Source of the DNA: Dermatemys mawii
Taxonomy: Eukaryota; Chordata; Testudines; Dermatemydidae
Direction of reading: 5' to 3'
Assembly (NCBI GenBank): GCA_007922305.1
Contig: ML677374.1
Span: forward strand, 5,405,991-5,469,990
Length of the DNA stretch: 64,000 nucleotides
Position 1 is the stretch's first letter. Each line of letters begins with the position of its first letter. Position numbers and translations under genes: made by a program. This document shows, piece by piece, positions 42,006 to 54,775 of this stretch. Under the pieces are notes generated by a model. That model saw only the letters and a list, made by a program, of their open reading frames with translations. It was not told the DNA's origin and made no database searches.

Positions 42006-42256
42006 GGCTGTCTCTACACTGCAATTCAACACCTGTGTCTGACTCATGCCAGTTGACATGAGCTCGGGGTGGGGGCTGTTTGAGTGTAGCACAGACATGT
42101 AGGGCTGCAGGCAGCCCAAGATCTGGGACCCTCCCACCCCGCAGGATCGTAGAGCCCAGGTTCCAGTCTGACCATCTACACCGGAATTAAACAGAGAGCC
42201 TGTGAGCCAGCTGGGGGTGGTGGGTGGGGTGTTAATTGAAGTGTAGATATGCCCTA
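42006..42256. mobile_element. PIF/Harbinger-like MITE, ~250 bp
   Basis: The left terminus TCTCTACACTGCAATTCAAC and the right terminus GTTAATTGAAGTGTAGATAT are inverted copies over about 20 positions; the right end is followed by CCCTAA. The GC-rich interior contains short inverted blocks (GACCCTCCCACC). I know this layout from turtle Harbinger-type MITEs. The 142-residue minus-strand ORF over it is noise. Confidence 0.65.
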
Positions 42257-44839
42257 AGAGTGAAGCGTTTAAAACTCTAGCTCTGTTTGGGATTAGAACC
42301 CACCACATGGGAGCTGTACAAGCTGTGTTCAAACTGCTGGCGATATACAGCTGGCCAATACTCCTACTTCTGCACATGCTTTATTTTTTTTTTGGATAGA
42401 ACTTCGACTGTGTGTGAAGTAGCCCTGGTGCTCTTGTGCATATGCATGGAGTCCCATGCTAACAGCTGTGAGACCTCCTGTCAGGGAAACATCCATGATC
42501 TTAGCTAACTTCTTATAAAATAGCCCATTGGAAACTTGAAACTAAGAGCTGTTCCCGCGACAATTTCCCCTCTCCCTCCCTCACACCCGGAACACAGGAC
42601 AAGGTGGCTTGTAAAGGCTACATGGATAAAAAAAGCACTGAATCTTTTCGCTTGGGAAGATGAGGCATATAAATAAAAGCTTGCATCAGCTTTATAAACA
42701 GATCCAAAAGTAGATCAAGAAACAGGACCAAAATCTGACTACACCATAATCTTTCAGGGTTCATTTAACTGAAAATATTGTTGGCCCAATCCTACAATCC
42801 TTAGGGCAAAACTTGCACTGAAGTGAAAAAACAAAAACTCCTCTCTCTGATAGCCGGCTGTGGACTCCATAGCTTCTTGCAGAGGTAGAAGCAGACAGTA
42901 GCACTGACACTTCAGCTGGCTCACCCCAATTGGTGATTGCCAGGGAAATCAGCTAAAATAGCCTTCCATTGGCTGAATCATCTCCAGTAAAAGTCTGCAT
43001 CAGGCAGGGGGATCCAACTGCTTGCCATCCTGTCTACACCAGGCTTCATACCTACAGTTCTGCTCACAGTCATGGATTCCAGGCTTGGGTGTTGGGAATC
43101 ATTGAGTTTACTGAGTTTTCTTGTCCATTTGTAGATGTTTTATAGCAGTGCATCTCAGGATCAGTGGTGTTAGCCTTGGGGAGACAGGCATATGCTATTG
43201 CTGCTTCCCCATTTTTCCCTTCTGTGTGTAAATTTAAAAGGTCTTTTTGTATTGGTGGATCCTTGCAAGAAGTTTGGATGACGTGGGCGAAATTCAGACC
43301 ATGAGGGCCCTGAGTTCTGGTGCCATCAGAAGGCAAGGGGCTTCCCTGCCCCATGGAATGGAATAAACTGATCACTAGGAACTACTGGAGATTTGGCTGT
43401 GGGAGAACAAAGTCCCTCAACATGATATATGGGTCACTTTTTCATTAGAAAGTGCAAGTGATTGGCCTGGTAGCCTCTTGGATGAGCTGTCTATGTGTAG
43501 TAGAGAACAACCTTATTGGGTGGAGTACAAGGAGAAGAGAGAAAAGCATGCCCACCCCAATTGTTAGCTTGCGGACACCTAATATTAAGGATTAGTTACA
43601 TACAGACATGGAAGGATTAGATTTTTATTGGTAAATGTCGGTAACCGTCGATTTCACCATGCATGCACAAACCGACAAAAAATATTTCCATCAATAACAA
43701 TCAAAATTTACAGGTCAGCAATGTAAGAAAAACAACAATTTGTGTTTAATTGTTATAAAGATTTTACTTTTTGAATCTCAAAGTCTACTGTCATTAAATA
43801 ATGATTGTCTGACCCTTTCCCCATAATTTTCCTGCAAATGTGAAAATTGACATTTATCAAAATTAAAATATGCTTAAAAATAAAATCTGTCAAATATATT
43901 TATATATATTTAAAATCAAATTCTGCCAAGCCAATGTATTTAGGTTAATGAAGTTGCGGCTGCTTTTTCGTCACCTTTTCCTTGTATTAATGTTCATGTG
44001 TCCCCCTGCCCCTGCTAGGTATGCAGCAATTAGCACAAACATTATGATGTTTAAAATAGTTCTAGGCAGATATCTGAGCCAGCTTGCATATATTTTATTT
44101 CTTCTAAGTCATAAAACAACATGTTCTGATAACCATTGCATATGAGAACCTGAGAATATCATCCATGGAAAATTATAACAAAAGTGACTTGTCTAAAACC
44201 CACAGAATATTAAAACTGGGGTGGGGGAACATAGGAATCTCCCCCCCTTCTCTGCCTCCCCGCCCCCCTATCACCTCCGCTTTTTTACCCATGACTGCTA
44301 AGGATGTTTTCTGGCTCTGTGACAGCATCATGACTCAGGTCATGAGAAGTGTCAAAGATGCATTTCCTTCAGATGGGAAAAAAGCAACTGATTTTAACAG
44401 CCCACAAAGACTATGTAAATAGAATAAGCCAAATCAGCACATTTAAGAAGAGTGAAGATAAACCTTTTAAAAGACACAAGTATATTTTATTTCCAGTCTT
44501 AACAACGTAAGTATTTAAATCAACGATGCCTTTTTTGGTAGTCATAAAAATGCAAACATTTAAAGGAAAGAAGTTTAGGATAAAATATTCATGACAACAA
44601 GATCGGCACCCATTTACTGCACAATCAACCACTGATAATAAACACACAGGGTTTGCTGCAAGCCTGCAGGCACAAGGGCTATATATTTCATGCCTCTGCA
44701 ACAGTGGTAGCTGCTGTTTCCCAGAGGAATACAGCACTGGGGAAAGCAGGAAGTATTTGCACTAGTGCCCTCCTCTGGGTTCCAACACAGAAGGGTATCT
44801 CCTGAACCTTCTAGCATCTATTCCCTTCTCACCATGACT

Positions 44840-46580
44840 CACCCACTTTAGCTGCCATCATCAATAAACAGCTATATAACAAGAATCTCTCACCTACTTC
44901 ATCAGAACCTTAGCTATCACAGCACTACCTTCAACAACCGTACCTGTACCTCATATCCTTTCATATCCAACTTACCCCAGTGTCTACAAAATTATGGCAA
45001 CAGCCTTCTCATCTCCTGGGCACTGGCTGCATCATTGCCTTATGCCAGTTTCCTTACACATCTTTCATACCAATGAAAGCACCCTTCTGAAGGTAGTTAA
45101 TGAACTCCTTAACTGTAGTGATCATAGCTCAAAGTACTTCTCTTCCTTGACTTCCAAGAAATATTTGAAATTACCAACCACATTATCCTCAAGAACATGC
45201 TGTCTGGCCCTTCTTCTCACCTGGTTTCACTCTTATCCCTGTTTCTTTACTTCTGGTGGTAAACTGTGCTTCTAACACTAGCCTACTGCTCTACAAAGCC
45301 CCTTACGGCTCAGTACTCTGCTCTTCACTGGCGACTTCTTTTCATCCAAGCACATTATTTCACAGTTTAAACTTAGCAATTATTTTTATTCCGACGACAC
45401 TCAACTCTCTGCTTCAAAATGCAGTTCTGCTCTGAAAATCAGCTACACAAAAAAGCAGTCATTATGCAACAGCTCTCCTCCCTTTCTGTAGTCACCTCAA
45501 CTGTCCATAGTAACAACAGTTTTTCACTACTTTTTACTCCTGCAGAGCCTATAAAGCTGTGTCTTCTATTCCTTCTTGTACATCGCCAATATAATAGTTC
45601 AGCAATTTTCAATCACTAAGACGTGTGCAACCCCATTAGAGACAATCAGATGATAATGGGTTTTGCTGAGGGCTTAATCAGCAGGATAAGCTTATTATTG
45701 GTGATGTACAAGAAGAAAACAATCAAACTTGACTTTCACAGCTTAGTTCACATCTGCAGAAGAAAAAAAACACCTTTTTATCTGTGAATTGTGCACATCT
45801 GATAAGAAATAATTTGGGGGGGGGGAATAGAAATAACAAATAAAGAACCTCACGATGCCATTTTACTGGGTCACTTTTCACAGTAGAACTGCATTATACT
45901 CTTTTACTCAACTCCCTCTCCACTGCCTCAGACAAACCAACCCTGACTCCATTTTGATGTCACCAAGACCGAGATCATCCACCTTTGCAAGAAAAATTTC
46001 ATGGGGCCCTCATGACTGTAGTGCCATTCTCAAGTTCTAGTCTCTCTCACACCTCTCAGCTCTGTCACCGACATCTCGCTCTGCTGTGCCATTATTCCTC
46101 TGCGAGTCCACCTATAAAAATGTCCAAAACATATTTTGCATCCATTACTACCTCTGCCAAATCGCTCAGTCATGCATTCGTCACTCCCTGCCTCAGAAAC
46201 GACAATTTTCTCCTCAAGAAGTAGTTCTCATCCAAACTCCAGTCTATTCAGAATGCTACCACATGCCTTTTTCACATGTACATGCAAATGAGACATCTGT
46301 CCAGTCTTCTGAAACGTACATTTGTTCCCCCATCCATGTCCATACCCACTGCAAAAGCTCCCCTCTAAAACACCTCATGTCCATGCTCCCCCATGATATA
46401 ATTTCTCAGCCTACATCCCTTCTTGACCATCTGCTATGCTCAATTTTGGTCTCCTGTCAATCCTCCACTTCCTCTAGCTGGTGTAATGGATCTTTTGTGT
46501 CCATTGCAGCAAGGACCCAGCAGATACTACCAACCTTATCCACTTCACTGATTCTTTATCCGTTTTTATAATAAGGCTTC
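44840..46580 (+). mobile_element. L2-like LINE with decayed reverse transcriptase
   Basis: Across several frames the plus strand shows ordered RT blocks: STLLKVVNELLNCSDHSS (near 45080), YKAPYGSVLCSSL (near 45300, compare 'YGVPQGSVLGPLLF'), then YFYSDDTQLSAS at about 45381, the catalytic 'YADDTQL' box with A to S, then SKTEIIHLCKK (near 45965). The spacing and order fit the L2/CR1-group polymerase. Frameshifts and stops throughout make it a fossil. Outer limits are uncertain. Short ORFs here are pieces of this gene or shadows. Confidence 0.65.
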
Positions 46581-46849
46581 TTTACAACCAGCAAAGCTGA
46601 TGGCCAGCACCCACATTTCTGCTTACAGTTAACACTGTTCACACATCTCCTAGTCTATTCTCTCATCTACTCCAAATTTGTAATCTACTGTCATACTGTA
46701 ACTGATGGGTACTGAGTACTTTCTGTACAAAGTTCCTGGCCAAGAAACCTAGCGTAACACCTGGAGTTTTCCAGAATGGAATGGCTTACACAAACTGTCA
46801 GTGTGGTAATTACTACAAGGTGATCCAAGACTGCCAGAATAAGGCGCTT

Positions 46850-46875
46850 CCCCTTCCCCCCCCGGCCCCCTCCCC
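46850..46875 (-). other. G-quadruplex motif on the transcribed-sense strand
   Basis: The plus strand has C tracts of 4, 8, 5 and 4 separated by TT, GG and T. The BCAS3 sense (minus) strand therefore carries four G tracts with loops of 1-2 nt, a canonical quadruplex motif within an intron. Confidence 0.7.
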
Positions 46876-48686
46876 GAGAGGAATCTTGCTACCTCTACAA
46901 ACACACTCAGAACAGGAAGACTTGTAAAGAGCTGAATCAGGATACATTTTAAGTAGTCCATTCTCCAACTCGTACACAAAGGATTTACTGGGTAACACTC
47001 ATCAACTGCAATATAAATCCCCTTTGCATTAATAGGAAAAGAAAGAAGGTCTGCTTTTCCAACATTTGGCATGCATAGTATTAAAGATACAAGATAATCA
47101 AAAGCACATTATTTTAAAAAGTAGTTCACCTGGAGTATTTGCCAACATAAAACAATGAACTATAATTTGATGAAAATTCTTCCTAAGGCACGTGTCAAAT
47201 AATTTCTGTTAAATCTTTTCAAATAGACATCAACAAATGGATGTAACTAAATTTCCAACTCACCGCAAGGCAAGGTAAACAGGATGATAAATCAGAATAT
47301 TCCTATGGCATTCATACAACATCAGCCTAAATCAACAGAATACAGGGAGAGAAGCTGTATTTATGGCACTGATAAAGTTGAGAAAACATCGCCCTCTAGA
47401 GGGTGTCCAATTAACCATTTCAGTTCAAAGGAGAAGGCCTTTCTTTCTGCCACCCAATGTAAATGGTTATATGAAGAAGAAACAAATTAGGATTTGTAGA
47501 CAAATTTAGAAAATAAATGATCTGAAATGATATTTAAAGAGGAAAATATTTTATTACAATACAGATCTAAAGTGACTTGTTTGCATTCATCAAATGAAAA
47601 GGCATTTCAAATAGATAAAGAGTGAGGCCCACACTGTTGTGTTCTTCAGTGTATCTGTGAATTTACAAAAACTATTTGTACCAGATAAAGGCTATAATTT
47701 ACAAGAAGGCAAAATAAAAGCCTACAAAAGACATTTCAAATGGGCTGCTTTTGATTCATGTTTATAGTGCTGGTGATTAAGTTAAACTTTGAAGGGAATT
47801 GCCCTCCAGCGCTTTAAGTTATTCTACAGCTAGTTTTCTTTCAAACTATTTTTGTCTGCCTCTCTCTAAATAGGTGGTTTCTCAAGTGAGTGTTACTTAA
47901 AGGAAACCAATCTGTTTTTCAGGAAGGCTTGATGATGTCACTCCTTTCAACTCTGCTTTCCCATAAGAATTCTTCTAATAAAAAGGAGTTTCACTCTGAG
48001 AAATAGTGAAAAGTGACATGGAAATATTTAAAGCATCTGAGATGCATATGTTTATCAGACTGTTGGATTTTGCCTTTAACAATATAGCAACCACTACAAA
48101 TGAAAGAAGAGACAAGAATGCGTGAGAAGACCTACTACTGTCTTAAAAAATAAATAAAAATAAAAAAGACTTTACAATGGAAAATGGATTATCCTGTACA
48201 ATGTAGAATGTTTCTAAACCGTCAAATCCATGTATGTATAAGACTTGTTTTCCTCAGTTCTAAATTTATGTACTGTATTTCAGCTGAGGCGTAAAATTTA
48301 AAACAGAACCAACCTGTGTACGATTGATTTTTTGGCAAAAACTACAAAATCCAAATGAAAAACTTCAATACACACTTAAATGACACAGAGAAAACAAGTT
48401 CAAGAATCATCATATTATTGATTTTTCTAAGTAGGTGGAACTGCACAGTGTAAGGTTCAAATGTGTGGTTAATTTAAGTTTACATTTGTGACGTGGTCTC
48501 ACTCAGGAAAATCGCTGATCAACAAAAGCAAAAAGCCATGAGTAGGTTAAACAAGACCTTTAATTTAGTGTCAGTGGGGTGAAAAAAATAAAGTATATAC
48601 TATATTGTATTTTTTACACTGGATGATAAAAACATTGAGCAGCTGTATAGGGCTTTCCACTTTCAAAGTGAAGCATTAACACTTTA

Positions 48687-48775
48687 GGGCTAAATGCTAC
48701 CCTTGGGCATGTACACACAGCTGCCACTGGAGCTAACAGGAGCTGCACATGTGTAATCAAGGGCAGAATTTGCCC
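48687..48775. mobile_element. Palindromic MITE with TTA target duplication
   Basis: GGGCTAAATGCTACCCTTGG at the left mirrors CAAGGGCAGAATTTGCCC at the right. The element is flanked on both sides by TTA (48684-48686 and 48776-48778), the 3-bp target duplication expected of PIF/Harbinger elements. Confidence 0.7.
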
Positions 48776-48779
48776 TTAA

Positions 48780-48885
48780 CTATTTAATGAGGTAACCCAC
48801 ACAGTGTGCCTATGAGACAGGTGAGTGTTACTATTCCCACGTCACACATGAGAAACAGCCATGCAAGACCCAGTTCTGTTCTTTC
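48780..48885 (-). repeat. CORE-SINE/MIR-type fragment
   Basis: The plus strand reads GAGACAGGTGAGTGTTACTA, then TTCCCACGTCACACATGAGA, a diverged reversed MIR-type body, abutting the MITE at 48687. Confidence 0.5.
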
Positions 48886-50030
48886 AGTCCACTGATGTCA
48901 AAATAGTCCTATAATAGTAAAAGCCCATAAAAGGACACTAACTTAACTCTGGTATCACTGACAACACTCTCTGGCAACACAACTGAATGACAAAAATACA
49001 CCATGGGTGGATTAACAGATAAAATAACCCAAACAAAATCTGTGTTGGCTATAAAAGGTGCAAAGGAAGTATCTCTTTATCAACTCTTAGTAAACAGTTT
49101 CCTTTACTTTATTCTGCTAAAAAGGAGCACAGGCAAACAAGAGTAAAGCCAAAACATGATTCATTTAGAGATGAATCCCACCCTGATAAAGGTTTACATT
49201 GTTGGGTAAACAATTTGTAGATCGTCCTGAATAAACCATAAATAGATTGTTTCTCTACTATACATAAGGCAAGTTGCTGTTTTTTTATTTTGACGCTAGT
49301 ACTAAAGAACGAGCTGGAAAAAAATTACCAGGATTGTGCTCAGAAAATATTTAAAGCCATAAAAAGCAAGCTCAAATTAATGTGAATGGAATATAATTCT
49401 TTTGTTAGTCCAACCAAAAGGTAATATGCAGGCTTTTTGGTCACTAAAATCCATTCTTCTGGGGTAGGATTATATCAATACCATTTTAATATGAAAGAAG
49501 TATTAACAGAAGGATTAACAGCAATGGTCTACAAATTTGCTGAAGTCCTATGCAAGTGTCTACATCTTAAAGCTTACTCAAATATTTCTAAATGGCATGT
49601 GATCCTTCATTAAAATCATGATGTCAAGACTGCACAATCAAGAAAAGCCAACTGACAAAGGTAACATTCTGTACTAAAACCTGTTTGTCCATTTTTCATT
49701 TAATCAACAATAAGTAAAACAATACTTACTGTTACATCTGTACATAAGCATCTATGCTAAATGCTCAACATATGCAAGTTATCCACCCAGTATATAACTA
49801 ATATAAAGTATAGAGTAACAACTAATATAGAGTTTTAATTTATAATTTACTGTCATTTTTAACTAACTCTGAATTACATACTTACTTCCTGTACTGCATC
49901 TTTTGCAGAAGCACAGAATTAAATTCAATATGATATTTTGAACTTAAATAGCATCTTTCGGCAGAGGGTCTCAAAGCAACTTACAAACATTAATTAAATG
50001 TCATCTTAAACAAATCTTAAAACAGAGATT

Positions 50031-50625
50031 GACAAAGAGTCCTGTGGCACCTTAAAGACTAACTAAAATTTTAGAGCATAAGCTTTCGTGGGCTAATACC
50101 CACTTCGTNNNNNNNNNNNNNNNNNNNNNNNNNNNNNNNNNNNNNNNNNNNNNNNNNNNNNNNNNNNNNNNNNNNNNNNNNNNNNNNNNNNNNNNNNNNN
50201 NNNNNNNNNNNNNNNNNNNNNNNNNNNNNNNNNNNNNNNNNNNNNNNNNNNNNNNNNNNNNNNNNNNNNNNNNNNNNNNNNNNNNNNNNNNNNNNNNNNN
50301 NNNNNNNNNNNNNNNNNNNNNNNNNNNNNNNNNNNNNNNNNNNNNNNNNNNNNNNNNNNNNNNNNNNNNNNNNNNNNNNNNNNNNNNNNNNNNNNNNNNN
50401 NNNNNNNNNNNNNNNNNNNNNNNNNNNNNNNNNNNNNNNNNNNNNNNNNNNNNNNNNNNNNNNNNNNNNNNNNNNNNNNNNNNNNNNNNNNNNNNNNNNN
50501 NNNNNNNNACGAAGTGGGTATTAGCCCACGAAAGCTTATGCTCTAAAATTTTAGTTAGTCTTTAAGGTGCCACAGGACTCTTTGTCACTTCTGCAATTCC
50601 AGACTAACACGGCTACCCCCCTGAT
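50031..50625. mobile_element. Young palindromic retroposon-type insertion with an internal gap
   Basis: The insertion is bounded by a perfect 16-bp duplication, TCTTAAAACAGAGATT, at 50015-50030 and 50626-50641. Inside, 50031-50108 and 50509-50586 are exact 78-bp inverted copies, separated only by a 400-N gap. The right copy continues 39 bp further (GACTAACACGGCTACC and on), which looks like the true end of this turtle-type repeat family (CGAAAGCTTATGCTC core). A target duplication of this length suits LINE-driven insertion rather than cut-and-paste transposition. Confidence 0.8.
50109..50508. other. Assembly gap (400 N)
   Basis: Exactly 400 N, which looks like an estimated or placeholder length. 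It lies precisely at the centre of the inverted arms. Confidence 0.99.
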
Positions 50626-51807
50626 TCTTAAAACAGAGATTATTATTCCCATTTTACAGATGGGGAAAATGTACACGCAGCTAAATAACTTCAGCAGGGT
50701 CACACAGCAAGTAAGCGGTAGAGCTAGGTATAGAACCCAAAGGCCACTCTTTTTACTCTAACCACTAGACCTCACATGCTCCTTCTTAGTTCGTGAATTA
50801 AAATAGTCATCACAGTTTTCTGTTAATCCAGCTGCCACACATGTGCATCAAATCCTTGCAATGAAAGACGTGAACTTTAGTTAATTATGTTTTTCAAGTA
50901 TATGATAAAAAAGTCTTTAAAAGGCACATAATACAGATCAACCATCCGTAACCTTTCAGTTCCACACCTCAGTACTTTTCAAACTGTAAATGGGCACAAC
51001 ATCTAAAACAACACACTGGTTTCCCAATTCCTACAATTTTGAACTAAACTAATTTTATCTTAATTCTAGGACTTGATTTAAAAAATCCTTATGTACATTT
51101 GCTTCCGGTTGGAAATTTTGTATCTGATTTTGATGCAGAACAAGGTAAGGCCCAGAAATTTAAGCAGTCACTGAGCCATCTCACTTTAAAAAAACAAACA
51201 AAGAAAAAAACCCACTGCATCCTAACACTACACAGTTACTATATACTCCCATGCTAATTGCATTAGATGGACATAAGCAGCTGGTGGCATGGAGGGTGGC
51301 AGGTGGAGAAGTAAGAGGAGCATAAGAATTTTTAAAGGCTTTTGCTTTCTTGTAAAAGGTTACAGTGTTCCTTCTACATGCCTACCCACAACTTGTCAGT
51401 GACACACGCTGTTTCAATTTAATACAGCAAACCACCAATCTTTCAGCATCATACAGTATTGCTGGTTCCTTCTTTAGACAGACCCCAAAGTAAAGTACAC
51501 ACTTAGTCAAGAGAGTCTCTCTCCAGATTGTCATACCTCTTTCCTAAACTACAAAAAGGGGCTAATGATATACTAGCCCCAATTCCTCTTTCACCCTCCT
51601 TCTTCCAATCCCTATTTCCCAACATTCCCCATCCCTAACTAAACTTCAGGAATGAAAGCCTGCACTGGGACCTCCATGTGGCAATGCACATTGCTATTAA
51701 GAGACTGATGGATATATATACTTAAACATCTTGGCCAAGATATTCAGAAGCAGGTAGTGTTTTCTGAGTCCCTCAATTTTTATTATCCAACTGAAGATGC
51801 CTGAAAA

Positions 51808-51849
51808 GGGCCTGATCTTCAAACACACAGATCCCGAAAATCAGGCCCT
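51808..51849. repeat. Collapsed palindromic MITE
   Basis: GGGCCTGATCTTCA and GAAAATCAGGCCC face each other only about 15 bp apart: both termini of the GGCCTGATTTTCAGA family with the interior lost. Confidence 0.65.
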
Positions 51850-53701
51850 ATGAAAGATATCTCGAAACAAATACCCACAAATTGAAGCACAGAATCTCAC
51901 GAGTCACTTTTGAAACACCTGGCCTCTGTTTCTTTGGAAATACCACCACGCTGTGGTGTGAATGTGTTAGCTTTTTCTCCAGTTCAGAAAATCTGCCCAT
52001 TACGGAAGTCCCTGGGCATGCTAATCAAAGCCAAATGAAATCTCTTAGTTTCTTTTTGAATATCAAATGCTAAATCTATTTAAAGACGCAACTTACTGTA
52101 ATTTCTCTTGACAAAAAACAGACTTGGATGGATGAAAGGTACAGAAGTTGAGAGTTCCTTCCTGTTCTATATATGATGTCAATTGTTAAAAATGACTGGA
52201 TGTGTTACAATAATTATTTACAGCAATCTGGTGTCTGCTTCAAGCATGTCACTCTGAACTGCTGTGTGGTAATGAGAGGAATAGGCTATAACTGTGTATG
52301 TATAAATATATCTAGGAGAAATAAGACGACATGGATATTTCTGGCCACCTCTTGACTATCCCAGGACATCAGGATCATGATAGATGCTCCTTTAATAACA
52401 ATAAAGGAAATGCTACTCAGAGAAACACAGTTTTTAATCAATAAATCCCAGCACACTGGAGAAGCCCCAAAATGAAAATAAAACTCATCTTTTAGAGTGT
52501 GAAGGAGTGCTCATGTCACTAAAAACAACAGGCACTGAAGAGGTATCTGTGTGTCAAGAATCCCATGAAGACCATCCTAACGGCACAGAGGGCAACATGA
52601 AGGCAGGAAGGGTGAGGGTTTCACAAGTGCCTGTACTGCACCCTTCCACTAGTGTTCATGATCTGTCCGGCCCTTCTAACACCCTCAGACTGGCTGAAGG
52701 GATCCCCTCGCCTTTCTAATTTCTTGCTCTTGCTGATACCATAAGAGAGACCTAGGCTTCCTCTTACACATCAGCAGAGGGGATTTATTCCTATTAGGGG
52801 AGGGGAGCTAAGGAAGCTCCAAACAGGCCCTAGTTTTTAAAATTAGACTGATATTGGGTTGGTTAAATTAAAATTACCTGTGACTCTCACTATTTATGAG
52901 GGACCAGCAGGAATAAACAGCAATCAATTCTAAATCCAAACAACAATCGGCCCATCAACAAATTACACCATCAAAGAGAAGGGCAAAAATGAACAGATTG
53001 TTCCAAAGCTCACTGCCTAGTGCAGAAAGGAAGAAACTGAGGGTAACTAGGACTGTGGATACTATTATAATTACACCCCAAAAGTTTTGATTTCCCTGAG
53101 GGTGGACTCTGCTTTCTGTATGGTTTCTCTATAGTTTCCGGTTCATAGCTCCTAAGAGCAACACATCAGCAGAGTGGATATGGAATGGCAATTCTTGAAG
53201 GCTTTTTCTTTTTGTAAATTTATCAACCACACTGTTAAAAGAAAAAAAAACTAAGGGGGAAAAACCCAGAACAACACTGTCCTGTAAAGTTCAATGCACC
53301 TGGCTTTCATGTTTTCCCCATAAACAATACATATTTATCTTCTGGGTATCCAGATGTGCTCCGTGACCATCCAGGCTGATGAGCAATGAGATTTTTAGAT
53401 AACAGTGTTTAAATGTAGACCAGATTAGTGACCCTGTGGTAGCTGTGAAACTAAATCTGAAATGTTAAAGCCCCTAAACCTTTTAATTTACAAAGGAGAC
53501 TGTTAAAATGTTGATTTTCCCATAGTATATTCAAGCAGGTTCTAAGTAATAAACTCTCTGCCTTAAATATTTATAAGGGACCTATCCCCATTTAATATAG
53601 ATTTCAGGTACTGTATTTGCAACAGTTTAATGCAAGGCACGGTGGCATTTTTAATAGCATCACCTGTATATGGAAATACAGATTATTTGAATCCAGTGTT
53701 A

Positions 53702-54172
<471 letters not shown>

Positions 54173-54314
54173 TTATAATTGAAGAGACAAGAATGAACAA
54201 TAAACATTTAAGTTAAACTTTGGCTTTTTTAAGTCAAAAGTTTGATTTTGTATTTCTAGTGAACAGCAACCAACTTTCTTTGCTTTAATACCATTTAACA
54301 CAATCCCATACCTT

Positions 54315-54357
54315 GAATCGTAAAAGATTATTAGGGTTGGAAGAGACCTCAGGAGCA
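54315..54357 (-). mobile_element. CR1 3' tail scrap
   Basis: TATTAGGGTTGGAAGAGACC followed by TCAGGAG on the plus strand is the reverse of the CR1 end (GG-TCCCTTCCAACCC type). Only about 40 bp survive. Confidence 0.6.
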
Positions 54358-54372
54358 TTTTGAGTATTTCTC

Positions 54373-54448
54373 AAGTGTCCTGAAACTTTTCTTCTAAGGG
54401 TCCAACTCAAAAGTGTCCTGAAACCCTTCTTCTAAGGGTCCAACTCAA
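54373..54448 (+). repeat. 38-bp tandem duplication, two copies
   Basis: AAGTGTCCTGAAAC begins both 54373 and 54411, and both units end in TCTAAGGGTCCAACTCAA or nearly so. The copies differ at only two positions in the first half, so the duplication is recent. Confidence 0.9.
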
Positions 54449-54683
54449 CAAAACAAATTGCAGTGCAAAATCCCACATGAAGCCACGGGAGCCTGGTGTA
54501 ATTTTTTAACTGAATTTGGTCCCCAAAAAGAAAACATTCAGGAAGCTATTGTAACTGCACGTTTGACAGCAGGCAAGGCACCCATTATTTGCTTGCTTGT
54601 TTTAATTCTCAGGATACATGACAAATAATAAGTAAATAATCCGCAAGAAAATTGTATATTCATGCCAAATATTTTGATGTGGT

Positions 54684-54775
54684 TTAGCGGTTAGAAGAAA
54701 AGACTAGGAGTGTCAGGAGTTGACTTCTTGGCTCTGTCTCTAAATGCATGAGCTTTGACCTAAACACTATGGTCA
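54684..54775 (+). repeat. tRNA-like SINE head
   Basis: GTGGTTTAGCGGTTAGAAG (box A-like) followed by AGGAGTTGACTTCTTGGC (degenerate box B region) and CTCTGTCTC. A CORE-SINE 5' end with the body lost or diverged. Confidence 0.5.

Larger units (their letters stand above)
49920..50770 (-). repeat. CORE-SINE with tRNA-like head, split by a younger insertion
   Basis: The plus strand carries the reversed element in two parts, 49920-50030 and 50642-50770. Read on the minus strand from 50770 it starts with a tRNA-like head: box A-like TAGTGGTTAGAG and box B-like GGTTCTATACC. It continues with TGTGTGACCCTGCTG and CCCATCTGTAAAATGGG, and ends in an L3-like tail (AAGTTGCTTTGAGACC). Removing the insertion and one copy of the 16-bp duplication restores a continuous element. 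Confidence 0.75.

Noticed and set aside
41949..42377. 142-codon minus-strand ORF
   Set aside because: It lies across a GC-rich MITE with inverted ends; no protein motif.
46086..46571. 161-codon plus-strand ORF
   Set aside because: Part of the L2-like LINE region in a pyrimidine-rich context; not an independent gene.
50031..50108. The inverted arms as terminal inverted repeats of a DNA transposon
   Set aside because: The right arm continues 39 bp past the mirrored part, and the 16-bp target duplication is too long for cut-and-paste elements; a retroposon dimer or misassembly fits better.
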